A DNA stretch of 45,753 bases from Phycisphaerales bacterium (GCA_020353195.1 CP070691.1:3329199-3374951), one strand, 5' to 3'; numbered from the stretch's first letter, positions 35,723 through 44,254 are shown. The notes: generated by a model from the letters alone, not told the origin. Numbers and translations are program-made.

Positions 35723-35973
35723 GCTTTCATCGCAAATGCCGTACCGCACGGCGAACCCGAGCATGCCCCGTGCTCTCGCTGGTGGTCGTGCTGCCGGCAC
35801 GCGTCAGGAGCGCTGTCTCGCAAGCGTCCGGGCCGCCCCGCTCGGCAGCACCGGACGTTCAGTCAGGCCTGCCCCTGACGTGGGCGATTCGGCGACGCCA
35901 GTCGTTGGTGCGAATCCTGATTCTATGTCCGCCTGTGGCACGGTCCGATGTGAGGACTCGTCTTTTGGCCGAC

Positions 35974-36046
35974 TGAGGGCGTTGGGACTCGAACCCAAGA
36001 CCTACGGCTTAAAAGGCCGTTGCTCTACCGGCTGAGCTACACCCCC
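35974..36046 (-). tRNA. tRNA-Lys (anticodon TTT)
   Basis: A full cloverleaf of 73 bases fits on the minus strand. The acceptor stem GGGGGTG pairs with CGCCCTC (two wobbles), the D arm is GCTC/GAGC, the anticodon stem is ACGGC/GCCGT around loop CTTTTAA, and the T arm is TTGGG/CCCAA around TTCGAGT. The anticodon TTT reads lysine codons. The discriminator base is A and CCA is not encoded. A TATAAA at 36092-36087 on the minus strand, about 40 bases upstream, may be the -10 box, but no good -35 box pairs with it. Confidence 0.97.
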
Positions 36047-36282
36047 GAGGGCGCGAAGGCCCGGATGGCGCCCCTGCATACTCCCGTTTATATCGTCGCC
36101 GGTGGGTTTGGGAAAGGGAAGCGGCAACCGATTCGGGCCTGTTCGTCCTGCTGCGACTCGGGGCAGCGGTGTCATCCGGGCAAGACCCGGGCGGTCCGGT
36201 GGTGGCGGCCTGCCTTTGCTCGGGGGTCGGGGCGAGAGTAAGATGTGTGCGCTGGGCCGTCGAATCGGCTGAGGGGCATGTC

Positions 36283-38721
36283 GTGAGCGATGCCAAGAAA
36301 ACCAGGACGCAGCTTCTGGAGGAGATTCGCGCCCTCCGCGAGCGCGTGGCGGAGATCGAGCAGGAGGCGGCGAAGCGCAAGCAGGCGGAGGAAGCGCTGG
36401 CGCGGGAGCGCGACCTTCTGCACACGCTCATGGATCACATCCCCGACACGATCTACTTCAAGGATGAGCAAAGTTGCTTTACCCGTATCAACCGCGCCCA
36501 GGCGGAGATCCTGGGCACGCCCGACCCGAGCGCAGCGATCGGAAAGACGGATTTCGATTTCTTTGAGTTGGAGCATGCCCGCTCTGCCTACGCCGATGAG
36601 CAGGAGATGCTCAAATCCGGGCGCGGCGTGATCGGGAAAGGCGAACGGATGCGGAGGGCGGATGGCGAATACCGCTGGATCTCCACCACCAAGGTGCCCA
36701 TTCGGGGCAAAGACGGAAAGTACCATGGGATCGTCGGCATCTCGCGCGATGTGACCCCCCAAAAGCGGGCTGAAGAGCAGCTCAAGAAAAGTGAGGAGCG
36801 GTACCGGGGACTGGTGGAGTCGCAGCAAGACCTGATCGGTCGGGTCGACCGCGACGGTCGCATCACGTTCGTCAATGAAGCGTATTGCCGCATGTTCGGC
36901 AAGACGCGCGAGGAACTTATCGGACAGTCGTTCGAACCGTTCGTTCGCGAAGACGACCGGGCGGCCGCGTGGCAGGCGATGCGATCGCTCGAGGACCCGC
37001 CGCATCGCACGAGCTTCGAGCAGCGGGCCCTGACGGCGCACGGGCTGCGGTGGATCGATTGGGAGATCAACGCAGTCCGTGACGAGCACGGTCAGACCGC
37101 GGAGATTCAGGTCGTCGGGCGGGACATCACCGATCGCAAGCGGGCCGAAGAAGCCCTGCGGGAAAGCGAGCAGCGCCTGGCTGCCATCGCCGGCAACATC
37201 CCGGGCGCGGTGTACCGGGCGGTGTATCAGGCCGACGGGCAAGTGGTGTTCCCTTACATCAGTCCGGGGCTGGGGGAAATGATCGGGGTGGAGCCGGCAG
37301 AGGTGGCGGCGGACCCGCAGCGGGCCCTGCAATGGGTCCATCCGGATGACCGCGCGACGGTCGTTCGGGCTCTGGCCGCCTCGGTGCAGACCCTTCACAG
37401 GGTCGACATGGAGTACCGCTTGGTGACCCGCACCGGCGACGTCAAGTGGGTCCGTGATCTGGCCCGCCTGCAGCGCAGGGACGACGGCAACGTGATCCGC
37501 GACGGTGTGGTGCTGGACGTCTCCCAACGCAAACACATGGAGCAGCAGACCGCTGCGCTGGAAGAGCAACTGCATCAGGCGCAGAAGATGGAAGCCCTGG
37601 GACAGCTCGCAGCCGGTGTGGCCCACGACTTCAGCAATCTGCTGACCATCGTGCTCGGGGGGGCTGAGCAGCTGAGGAGAAAACTGGGGACCGCTCACGC
37701 GGGCCAGGAAGCGCTGACGTTAATCGAGCACGCGGCCGAGGAGGCCCGGGGCGTCACGCGATCTCTGCTTTCGTTCAGCCGCCGGGTCCCGTCCGAGAAG
37801 CGCCCCTTGGACCTGGCGCGGTTTGTGGACGAGTCCAGTCGGTTCATGCGCCGCATTCTGCCGGCGTCGATTGAACTATCGGTTGAGGCGGCCTTCGACG
37901 ATCCGCTGTGGGTCTTGGCGGACAGTTCACAGCTGCACCTGGTGATCTTGAATCTGGCCATCAACGCCCGCGACGCGATGCCCGACGGGGGGAAGCTGGA
38001 TGTGTTGGTGTCGGGGGCGCCGCCGATGCCGATGGACGGAAAGGGGGAATCGGCCAGGCCGGCGGCGCGCCTGGTCGTGCGCGATACAGGCAGTGGCATG
38101 TCAACGGAGGTCGCCCGGCGGGTGTTTGAGCCGTTCTTCACGACCAAGCCTCGGGGCGCCGGGACCGGCCTGGGTTTGGCCATCGTGCTGAGCATCATCA
38201 ACGAGCACGAGGGGACCATCGAGGTGGAGTCCAGTCCCGGCGCGGGGGCCACCTTCACCATCACCTTGCCATGCGTTCCGCCGGACTCGAAGCCCGAGGC
38301 CGCCGCGCCGGCGGTTGAACCGCGAGGGCGGGGCCAGGCGATTCTGCTGGCCGAAGACAATCGCTATATCCGTAAGATCATCACGTCGACGCTGCAATCG
38401 TTCAATTACCGCGTGGTGCAAGCGGCGGACGGCGTATCGGCGATGGATCTGTATCGGGAGCATCAAGCGGAGATCCGGCTGCTGATCCTGGATTTGGACT
38501 TGCCGAAACGGGGGGGGCTGGACTGCCTCCGGGAGATTCGCGAGTCGCGGGTCGAGACGCCGGCGATCCTGATTACGGCTCACGCCCACGTTGACTTGGA
38601 AGACCAGATTGACGAGAATTCATACGTGTTGCCCAAGCCGTTTCAGATGGCGGACATCGGGCAGCTCGTGGCCTTGCTTGTGACCGACACCGACTCCGAA
38701 GACGAGGCGCCGGTCCCGTGA
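36283..38721 (+). CDS. PAS-PAS-PAS hybrid sensor histidine kinase
   Basis: 812 residues, no membrane segment, so cytoplasmic. A short coiled coil (about 5-40, LLEEIRALRERVAEIEQEA) leads into three PAS domains with PAC-like ends (about 45-165, 170-290, 295-425). The HisKA helix has the phosphorylated H448 in VAHDFSNLL, and the ATPase domain shows NLAINARDAMPDGG, DTGSGMS and GTGLGLAIV. A C-terminal receiver has phosphoacceptor D737 (LILDLDLPKRGG) and ILITAHAH. The GTG at 36283 is preferred because GAGGGG precedes it and the coiled coil starts here; the frame is open further upstream. Its stop overlaps the start of a NarL-type regulator. Confidence 0.93.
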   Translation: MSDAKKTRTQLLEEIRALRERVAEIEQEAAKRKQAEEALARERDLLHTLMDHIPDTIYFKDEQSCFTRINRAQAEILGTPDPSAAIGKTDFDFFELEHARSAYADEQEMLKSGRGVIGKGERMRRADGEYRWISTTKVPIRGKDGKYHGIVGISRDVTPQKRAEEQLKKSEERYRGLVESQQDLIGRVDRDGRITFVNEAYCRMFGKTREELIGQSFEPFVREDDRAAAWQAMRSLEDPPHRTSFEQRALTAHGLRWIDWEINAVRDEHGQTAEIQVVGRDITDRKRAEEALRESEQRLAAIAGNIPGAVYRAVYQADGQVVFPYISPGLGEMIGVEPAEVAADPQRALQWVHPDDRATVVRALAASVQTLHRVDMEYRLVTRTGDVKWVRDLARLQRRDDGNVIRDGVVLDVSQRKHMEQQTAALEEQLHQAQKMEALGQLAAGVAHDFSNLLTIVLGGAEQLRRKLGTAHAGQEALTLIEHAAEEARGVTRSLLSFSRRVPSEKRPLDLARFVDESSRFMRRILPASIELSVEAAFDDPLWVLADSSQLHLVILNLAINARDAMPDGGKLDVLVSGAPPMPMDGKGESARPAARLVVRDTGSGMSTEVARRVFEPFFTTKPRGAGTGLGLAIVLSIINEHEGTIEVESSPGAGATFTITLPCVPPDSKPEAAAPAVEPRGRGQAILLAEDNRYIRKIITSTLQSFNYRVVQAADGVSAMDLYREHQAEIRLLILDLDLPKRGGLDCLREIRESRVETPAILITAHAHVDLEDQIDENSYVLPKPFQMADIGQLVALLVTDTDSEDEAPVP

Positions 38722-39374
38722 TGAAACCACTTCGAATCCTGATTGCCGACGATCACGCGATGATGCGGGGCACGCTGGCCAAGTGGCTTCAGGACGTCGA
38801 GAATGTCGAGGTCGTCTCTGCCGTCGCAAACGCCGACGAGGCACTGGCCGCCGCGGTCCAGGAGAACCCCGACATCGTGCTGATGGACATCGACATGCCG
38901 GGGCTGGGGTGTTTCAATGCCGCTCGATCGATCGCCGGGCAGTGTCCGGACACGAGCATCATCTTCGTCAGTGCGTTCTTTCACGACCGCTACATCGAGC
39001 AGGCATTGGGCGTGGAGGCGGCAGGGTACGTCACGAAGAGCGAACCGCCGGAATCACTCATCGACGCGATTCAGACCGTGGCTGCGGGCGGCGTCTATTT
39101 CTCGCCCGAGGTGCAATCCCGCATCGTTGTCGACTCGGAAGGGGCGAAGCTGACCGACCAGACCCAGACCCGGGTGTCCTCGCTGACCCGCCGGGAGTTG
39201 GAGGTCGTGCGGTACATTGCCCGCGGACTGCTCAACAAAGAAATCGCTCAGATCATGGGCATCAGCGCCAAGACCGTCGAGCAGCACACGTTTCACCTGA
39301 TGACCAAGCTCGACATCCACAACCGGGTGGAACTCGCTCGCTTCGCCATCCGCGAAGGATTGGCCGAGGCCTGA
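38721..39374 (+). CDS. NarL/FixJ-type response regulator
   Basis: 217 residues. The receiver domain has D10-D11 and the phosphoacceptor D56 (VLMDIDMP), and ends near residue 120 (AGYVTKSEPPESL). A LuxR-type helix-turn-helix follows at about 150-210 (LTRRELEVVRYIARGLLNKEIA, split over two helices, then ISAKTVEQHTFHLM). It binds DNA once phosphorylated, almost certainly by the kinase whose TGA overlaps its ATG (TGATG). The GTG one codon earlier is an alternative start. The target genes cannot be deduced. Confidence 0.94.
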   Translation: MKPLRILIADDHAMMRGTLAKWLQDVENVEVVSAVANADEALAAAVQENPDIVLMDIDMPGLGCFNAARSIAGQCPDTSIIFVSAFFHDRYIEQALGVEAAGYVTKSEPPESLIDAIQTVAAGGVYFSPEVQSRIVVDSEGAKLTDQTQTRVSSLTRRELEVVRYIARGLLNKEIAQIMGISAKTVEQHTFHLMTKLDIHNRVELARFAIREGLAEA

Positions 39375-39399
39375 CGCGGGGTCTTCTGACCAGAATCTC

Positions 39400-39595
39400 T
39401 TATCGCTTTCGGGATCGTCGCCGGGATCGGAAACGCCGTTCCCGGACGGACAGCGCGCGCCCGCCGATGGGGCAGCCGGCCGCACCGCCCTTCGACGAGC
39501 GCCGGAACAATAGCAAACCCACCGCAAGTGAGATCAGGCAGACTATGCCGATGGCAGCCCGATCCGAGCTTGCGCAAAGCTTCTTCCTTGTTCAC
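39400..39595 (-). pseudogene. Possible frameshifted small membrane protein downstream of lacI
   Basis: Eleven bases after the LacI-family stop, a GTG (39595) opens a frame reading VNKEEALRKLGS. The next frame over continues as DRAAIGIVCLISLAVGLL plus LFRRSS, a convincing membrane helix with a basic edge, then an Arg-rich end and a TAA at 39402-39400. That second frame has no start codon of its own: a TGA lies just before it. One base shift near 39560 would join the two into a protein of about 65 residues. It may be a decayed gene, a sequence error or chance. Confidence 0.25.
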
Positions 39596-39605
39596 CGGAG
39601 ACAGC

Positions 39606-40661
39606 CTAGCTGGAATCGCGAACCACCAATTCCGGCTTGACGACGACGGCGCGTTGGCCCTGCTCCACGTCGCGGCCTTCAAGCCCCGCGAACATCACTT
39701 CAATCATACGTTCGGCAAGTTCCTCGACATCAAACCCCGCTGTGGTCAGCGGCGGCGTCACAAGGGTGCCGAGTTCAAGGTTGTCACATCCAACCACCGC
39801 CACATCCTCCGGAACGCGACGTCCGCGCTCCCGCAGGACACTCAGAAGGCGCGCCGCGTACGAATCGTTCGCCGCCACGATCCCGTCGACCTTCCGCTCG
39901 ACGACAAGAGCATCCAGTGCGCGCAGCGCCAGCTCCGGCGTGAACGGAGCCGTCCAATGTTCCGACGTCTGTTCATCCAGAACCCAGATCAGCGCTGGGT
40001 CCAATGTCCGGCCGGCATCAACCAGTGTGGCTTCGTAGGCTTGCCGGCGTTGGACGGCACAGGGCAACGCCAGATTGCTGAAGACCAGCCCGATGCGCTG
40101 TCGGCCACGGTCAATGAGATGTTGCACGCCGAGCCGGCCCAGCTCGAAGTAGTCCGGCTGGACGTACAAGGCGCCCGGGCCAAAGCTCTCACCGGGCTTC
40201 TCGTAGAACACCACGTGCTCGAACCGTTTCAGCTCGGCCAGCACCATGTCGCCGAAGTGCGGGTGATTGTGGACAATGCTGACGACTGTATCGACTCCGC
40301 GCGCCTCGAAATCGTCGAGGTACTCGCGGACCTTCTCGTACGTGCCCACCGCGTAGCCCACGATGAACCGGACCCCGTGCTCGGCGGCCAGCATCTCCAT
40401 GGCCCGGATCAGCCGGACGTCGGCGATGCCCTCGGGGTTGACCAGCACGCCGGCGGCCCTGCTTCGCTTACCCGCGAGCTGCTGTGCCACGAGGCTCGGG
40501 CGGTAGTCCATCTCCCGGGCGGCTTCGAGCACGCGCCCGACCGTCCGATCAGGGATCCGGTAGCGCCGGCCCCGGCCGGCCAGGGCCAGCGAGACGGTCG
40601 TGCGCGACAGGTTGAGCGCTTCGGCGATGTCGCTGGTCGTGATTCTCGGGGAGCGCGCCAC
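39606..40661 (-). CDS. LacI family transcriptional regulator
   Basis: 351 residues. The N-terminal helix-turn-helix and hinge are classical: TTSDIAEALNLSRTTVSLAL (about residues 8-27) and VLEAAREMDYRPSLVAQQLAGKRS. The rest is a periplasmic-binding-protein-like sugar sensor, with GIVAANDSYAARLL near residue 270 and VVGCDNLELGTLVTPPLTT near 295. The start is a GTG at 40661. It is divergent from the microcompartment operon, and tandem palindromes between them match LacI-type operators, so it probably controls its own gene and possibly the operon, with a sugar or sugar phosphate as ligand. Confidence 0.93.
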   Translation of the reverse strand: MARSPRITTSDIAEALNLSRTTVSLALAGRGRRYRIPDRTVGRVLEAAREMDYRPSLVAQQLAGKRSRAAGVLVNPEGIADVRLIRAMEMLAAEHGVRFIVGYAVGTYEKVREYLDDFEARGVDTVVSIVHNHPHFGDMVLAELKRFEHVVFYEKPGESFGPGALYVQPDYFELGRLGVQHLIDRGRQRIGLVFSNLALPCAVQRRQAYEATLVDAGRTLDPALIWVLDEQTSEHWTAPFTPELALRALDALVVERKVDGIVAANDSYAARLLSVLRERGRRVPEDVAVVGCDNLELGTLVTPPLTTAGFDVEELAERMIEVMFAGLEGRDVEQGQRAVVVKPELVVRDSS

Positions 40662-40684
40662 AGGGTCACCCTGCCGGGAAAGCA

Positions 40685-40722
40685 GCTAAACCGAGCTAGC
40701 GGGATCGCTAACTCGACTTAGC
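40685..40722. promoter_or_regulatory. Tandem LacI-family operators
   Basis: GCTAACTCGACTTAGC (40707-40722) is a palindrome at 14 of 16 positions with the central CG pair typical of LacI-family operators. A weaker copy, GCTAAACCGAGCTAGC (40685-40700), keeps the GCTA/TAGC ends and the central CG. Their centres are 22 bases apart, two turns of the helix, so two dimers would bind on one face. They start 24 bases before the LacI-family start codon, so autoregulation is likely. Confidence 0.7.
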
Positions 40723-40913
40723 AATCTAATTAGCGGCGTCGGCCCGGCAAGTCAACCACACAATTGGCATCGCCACGCCACTGCCGGCGCAGCGCAGCTT
40801 CGTCACGCGCCCGAGCGCCCGCCACGCGGCCATCGCGAGTCCCTTGAGATCACCTCCCCGCGGACGATTCGGCAGGGCCCAACATTCCGGGCGAGCGCTG
40901 GGGGGCCACGCGA

Positions 40914-40929
40914 AAAAACCCGGGTTTTT
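40914..40929. promoter_or_regulatory. 16-base perfect palindrome next to the BMC promoter
   Basis: AAAAACCCGGGTTTTT is fully self-complementary and has no loop, so it is a protein site rather than a hairpin. It ends three bases before the -35 box of the operon promoter, a position suited to an activator or to a second repressor. It does not resemble the GCTAA operators near the LacI gene. Confidence 0.5.
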
Positions 40930-40932
40930 GAC

Positions 40933-40961
40933 TTTACAGCGCACTTTTGCCGCAGTATAAG
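40933..40961 (+). promoter_or_regulatory. Predicted sigma-70 promoter of the BMC operon
   Basis: TTTACA (40933-40938) and TATAAG (40956-40961) each match the consensus at five of six positions and are separated by exactly 17 bases. The predicted start of transcription is near 40968, about 35 bases before the recombinase-like gene. No other promoter of this quality was found before the RpiB-DeoC gene. Confidence 0.65.
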
Positions 40962-41003
40962 CCAAACGAAAGAGAGATCAAATGAGGCAGAACAGGCCCA
41001 GAT

Positions 41004-41702
41004 TTGGACGTAACTCGCGACAAAGTGCTCTCTAATGATGAAGTTGGCCGACTCATGGAGTTTCTGCGCACCAGAAGACTCCGCGCAACCGGTCTCCAGC
41101 GAGCAAGTGCCTCGCTGGACGAGGTGATCATAAGCGCACTTTTGTTATCGGGATTGAAGAATTCCGAGTTCTGCGCGCTTACCGTGGGGGACACGGTCAT
41201 TGGCACCGGGAACTCTGTGTTTGTCGTGCGCGGGCCTTCTGGGCGGAGCCGAACGGTGTACATCCCACGGCGCGCCAGCGCACTGGTCCGCCAGTACGTC
41301 AGCGATGTCCGACCGCGCTTCGTGGCGCCGGGTGTCGACCCCCAGGACCAGAGCCACGCGCTGGTACTCAACGAGCATCGACGCCCGTATGAACGCACGG
41401 GATTGTATCGTCGCGTAGTGAGGATCCTGACCGAGGCTGGTCTCGGCGACCGGGCGAGCGTGCAACTGCTGCGGCACACGTACGGATATCTGGCGTATTT
41501 ACGGACCGGGGGAAACCTGCTTTTCGTGCAGCGTCAGCTGGGGCATGCTCATCCCCGGATCACGAGCGTCTACGCGAAGCTGGTCGACGAGTCGTATGCC
41601 GACCTGGCCGAGCGTATCGTCGCGGGCGAGCCCCGGGCGGCCGACGTCGAAACAGGAGTGTGCGCCAGGCGCAGACCGCAGTTTGACTGCGAGACCGACT
41701 GA
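41004..41702 (+). CDS. Degenerate tyrosine recombinase-like protein
   Basis: 232 residues, equal to the catalytic half of XerC/XerD-type recombinases; the N-terminal DNA-clamping domain is almost absent. Recognisable pieces are [54 protein letters not shown]. Of the usual active-site residues, R157, H181 and the nucleophile Y190 are present, but the first Arg is K52, the His of HxxR is Q154, and the beta-hairpin Lys is not evident ([12 protein letters not shown]). It may bind DNA without cutting it. The start is TTG 41004 or GTG 41025; no good ribosome binding site. It is the first gene after the BMC promoter, 118 bases before the fusion gene. Confidence 0.78.
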   Translation: MDVTRDKVLSNDEVGRLMEFLRTRRLRATGLQRASASLDEVIISALLLSGLKNSEFCALTVGDTVIGTGNSVFVVRGPSGRSRTVYIPRRASALVRQYVSDVRPRFVAPGVDPQDQSHALVLNEHRRPYERTGLYRRVVRILTEAGLGDRASVQLLRHTYGYLAYLRTGGNLLFVQRQLGHAHPRITSVYAKLVDESYADLAERIVAGEPRAADVETGVCARRRPQFDCETD

Positions 41703-41820
41703 CCACGTCTATGACGACGCGTCGCGAACGCGACGAGGTCAGGGGGCACACGGTCACTCCGGGGGAGCGTGTGGCTGCCGACCGCGGTTGGCGATTCAGA
41801 GAGTTTTGAGGCGTCAGATC

Positions 41821-43272
41821 ATGCCCGACACTGGTTCACGTCGACGCATCGCCCTCGGAGCGGACCACGGGGGCTTCGAGCTCAAGGAAGTGATCGGGGC
41901 TCACCTTCGGGAGAGGGGCTACTCGATCGAAGACTGTGGTACCGACGGCACGGAATCCGTCGACTATCCCGTCTTCGCTCACGCCGTTGCCCGGCTGGTC
42001 TCGCAGGGCAAGGCGGATTACGGCGTTGTCGTCGACCGGGTGGGCATCGGTTCGGCGATGGCGGCCAACAAGCTCCCGGGCGTGCGCGCCGCCCCGTGCC
42101 GCGACGTCTCCGCCGCGCGTAGCAGCCGCGAGCACAACAACGCCAACGTCCTGACGCTGGGTGCAGGCCTGCTGGGCCCCGACCTGGCGCTTCAGATTGT
42201 CGACTCGTGGCTGACCGCCGAGTGCACCGAAGAGCGGCATCTCAGGCGGGCCGCCATGATTGAGCCTTCGCGGGCAACGTCGCAGGGCGCGGTAGCAGAC
42301 CGTCCACCCGCACCGAAAGCCGATCAGGAGCAACGCATGGACAGCCTCAGCGAGGCGGACGTGGAGCGAATCGTCCGGAGAGTTTGCGAACTCTCCGGCG
42401 CCAGCAGGTCGGGGGCCCCTGGCACGGCGATCTGGCCCGACCTGGCGTACTCGTGTTGCCAGACCGGCGGTCAGGCGAATCCCGATTCTCTCCGGCAGCT
42501 CGTCGACATGGGTGCCGATCGCGTGGCGCATCTTCCTGGCGCCGGCGTCCTCCCGGTCGACCTTGCCAAGTACATCGACCACACGCTGCTCAACCCCGAC
42601 GCGACGGCTCAACACATCATGGACCTGTGCGACGAGGCGCGGAAGTACGGTTTCGCCAGCGTCTGTGTGAATCCTTCGTTTGCCCGGTTGGCGGCGGATC
42701 GTCTGCACGGCTTCTCGGTGAAGGTCTGCTGTGTGGTCGGATTCCCGCTCGGGGCCCACGTGCCCGAGATCAAGGCGCTCGAGGCGCGCAGGGCGATCCG
42801 CGACGGGGCCCGCGAGATCGACATGGTAATCAACATTGGTGCGCTCAAAGGCGGCGACGACCAGCTTGTCTATCGAGACATCCGGACCGTCACCGAAGCG
42901 TGCATGGACGGTGGAGCAAGCTGCAAGGTCATCATCGAAGCCGCGTTCCTGACCGACGACGAGAAAGTCCGCGCATGCCACGCCGCCAAGCGCGCCCGGG
43001 CCGACTTCGTGAAAACCTCCACCGGCTTCGGCCCCGGCGGCGCCACCGCCCACGACGTCGCCCTCATGGCTGACGCCGTCCGTGGCACGAGGATGGGCAT
43101 CAAGGCCGCCGGCGGCATTCGAAGCTACGAGGATGCGCAGAGGATGATCCGGGCCGGGGCCACGCGCCTCGGCGCGAGTGCCGGTGTGCGCATCATCCGT
43201 GAAGCGAAGGGTCTGACCGTCTCCGCGCACAGCGGGGCACCGGAAACAGCGAAGGCCGGAGTGTATGAGTAA
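41821..43272 (+). CDS. RpiB-DeoC fusion: sugar-phosphate isomerase-like plus deoxyribose-phosphate aldolase
   Basis: 483 residues in one frame. Residues 1-150 are an RpiB/LacAB domain ([50 protein letters not shown]), but the catalytic Cys of the CGTG loop is D72 (VVVDRVGIG). After a Pro/Ala linker, residues 173-193 form an amphipathic helix ([19 protein letters not shown]) like microcompartment encapsulation peptides. Residues about 237-470 are DeoC, which splits deoxyribose-5-phosphate into glyceraldehyde-3-phosphate and acetaldehyde; EIDMVIN, the Schiff-base K398 (FVKTSTGF) and K428 (GIKAAGG) are intact. AGGAG and an in-frame ATG at 42337 precede the helix, so a separate DeoC may also be made. 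It overlaps the next shell gene by eight bases. Confidence 0.92.
   Translation: MPDTGSRRRIALGADHGGFELKEVIGAHLRERGYSIEDCGTDGTESVDYPVFAHAVARLVSQGKADYGVVVDRVGIGSAMAANKLPGVRAAPCRDVSAARSSREHNNANVLTLGAGLLGPDLALQIVDSWLTAECTEERHLRRAAMIEPSRATSQGAVADRPPAPKADQEQRMDSLSEADVERIVRRVCELSGASRSGAPGTAIWPDLAYSCCQTGGQANPDSLRQLVDMGADRVAHLPGAGVLPVDLAKYIDHTLLNPDATAQHIMDLCDEARKYGFASVCVNPSFARLAADRLHGFSVKVCCVVGFPLGAHVPEIKALEARRAIRDGAREIDMVINIGALKGGDDQLVYRDIRTVTEACMDGGASCKVIIEAAFLTDDEKVRACHAAKRARADFVKTSTGFGPGGATAHDVALMADAVRGTRMGIKAAGGIRSYEDAQRMIRAGATRLGASAGVRIIREAKGLTVSAHSGAPETAKAGVYE
42326..42339 (+). promoter_or_regulatory. Internal ribosome binding site and ATG inside the RpiB-DeoC gene
   Basis: AGGAG at 42326-42330 lies six bases before an in-frame ATG at 42337. 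Starting here would give a 311-residue DeoC with the encapsulation-like helix at its very N-terminus, the normal place for such peptides. The spacing is as good as for the other genes of the operon. Confidence 0.55.
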
Positions 43273-43897
43273 CGTAGATCTACGAGCGTACGTCTTTCTC
43301 GACAGCCTGCAGCCGCAGTATGCGTCCTTCCTGGCCACCGTCGCGCAGGGTTTCCTCCCTGTTGCCGGCCAGGCGGCGCTGTTCGTCGAGATCTCGCCCG
43401 GCATCGAGATCAATCGCATCACCGACATCGCCCTCAAGTCCACGCGTGTCACCCCGGGGATGCAGATCGTCGAGCGTCTCTACGGCATGCTGGAGATCCA
43501 CTCCGATTCCCAAGCCGATATCCGGCAGGCGGGCCGGGCCATCCTGGATGCCCTTGGGTTGAGCGAGGAGGACCGATACAAGCCGGCGGTCGTCTCCAGC
43601 CAGGTGATCCGCCGCATGGACGACTACCAGACTCAACTCATCAACCGGATGAGACACGGAAACATGATCCTGCCGGCAGAGACGCTCTACATCATGGAAT
43701 GCGTGCCGGCCGCCTACTCGGCCCTCGCCGCAAACGAAGCCGAGAAGGCCGCCCAGATCAACATACTCGAAGTCCGCTCCTTCGGCAGCTTCGGACGCCT
43801 CTACCTTGGCGGCGAAGAGCGGGATATAGACGTCGGCTACCGGGCCGCAGCCGCGGCCATCGAGAGTGTCTCTGGCCGAGTCGTGGACAAGAAATAG
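43265..43897 (+). CDS. Tandem-domain microcompartment shell protein (BMC-T type)
   Basis: 210 residues. The C-terminal half aligns well with a BMC domain: [20 protein letters not shown], then [22 protein letters not shown] and [16 protein letters not shown] correspond to the strand-helix-strand-helix order of BMC-H. The N-terminal half ([62 protein letters not shown]) looks like a diverged or permuted second copy. Such tandem proteins form trimers in the shell facets, often with larger or gated pores. The ATG at 43265 overlaps the fusion gene's stop, so the two are coupled. Which trimer subtype it is cannot be told here. Confidence 0.75.
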   Translation: MSNVDLRAYVFLDSLQPQYASFLATVAQGFLPVAGQAALFVEISPGIEINRITDIALKSTRVTPGMQIVERLYGMLEIHSDSQADIRQAGRAILDALGLSEEDRYKPAVVSSQVIRRMDDYQTQLINRMRHGNMILPAETLYIMECVPAAYSALAANEAEKAAQINILEVRSFGSFGRLYLGGEERDIDVGYRAAAAAIESVSGRVVDKK

Positions 43898-43945
43898 GCA
43901 CGGTCCGACCAGTCAGTTCGGATCCACAAAGGAGTGAACCCGGTA

Positions 43946-44254
43946 ATGGCAGAAGCCCTAGGAATGATCGAAACACGCGGCTTTGCCGCCATGGTTGAAG
44001 CTTCCGACGCCATGGTCAAGGCCGCAAAGGTGGAACTGGTCTCGTATGAGAAGATCGGCGGCGGCTACGTCACCGCCATCATCCGCGGCGACGTCGCCGC
44101 CGTGAAAGCGGCCTGCGACGCCGGTCAGACCGCCGCCTCGCGCGTGGGCGAGATCGTGACCGTGCACGTGATCGCGCGTCCGCACACGAACGTCGATATC
44201 GTGCTGCCGTTGGGGCGGGCCGAGCAGGTCGAAGCCGAGCTCAAGCGCAAGTAG
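43946..44254 (+). CDS. Microcompartment hexameric shell protein (BMC-H)
   Basis: 102 residues, a textbook BMC domain: [20 protein letters not shown] at the start, then [20 protein letters not shown] and [18 protein letters not shown], ending [19 protein letters not shown]. It forms hexamers that tile the shell facets. The pore loop reads KIGGG where many family members have KIGSG, so the pore would be lined by smaller residues. The ATG at 43946 has AAAGGAG about eleven bases upstream; the GTG at 43934 overlaps that ribosome binding site and is unlikely. It lies 48 bases after the tandem shell gene. Confidence 0.97.
   Translation: MAEALGMIETRGFAAMVEASDAMVKAAKVELVSYEKIGGGYVTAIIRGDVAAVKAACDAGQTAASRVGEIVTVHVIARPHTNVDIVLPLGRAEQVEAELKRK

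Larger units (their letters stand above)
40662..41003. other. Divergent regulatory region of lacI-type gene and BMC operon
   Basis: About 340 bases between divergent genes. From left to right it has tandem LacI-type operators (40685-40722), about 190 bases of GC-rich sequence with nothing recognised, a perfect 16-base palindrome (40914-40929) and a sigma-70-like promoter facing right (40933-40961). The last 90 bases are clearly richer in A and T than the surroundings. Confidence 0.7.

Noticed and set aside
41004..41702. Recombinase-like gene as evidence that the BMC locus is an integrated mobile island
   Set aside because: No direct repeats, no tRNA next to it, no other phage or transposon gene, and its active site is altered; the nearest tRNA (35974-36046) is 5 kb away with ordinary genes in between.
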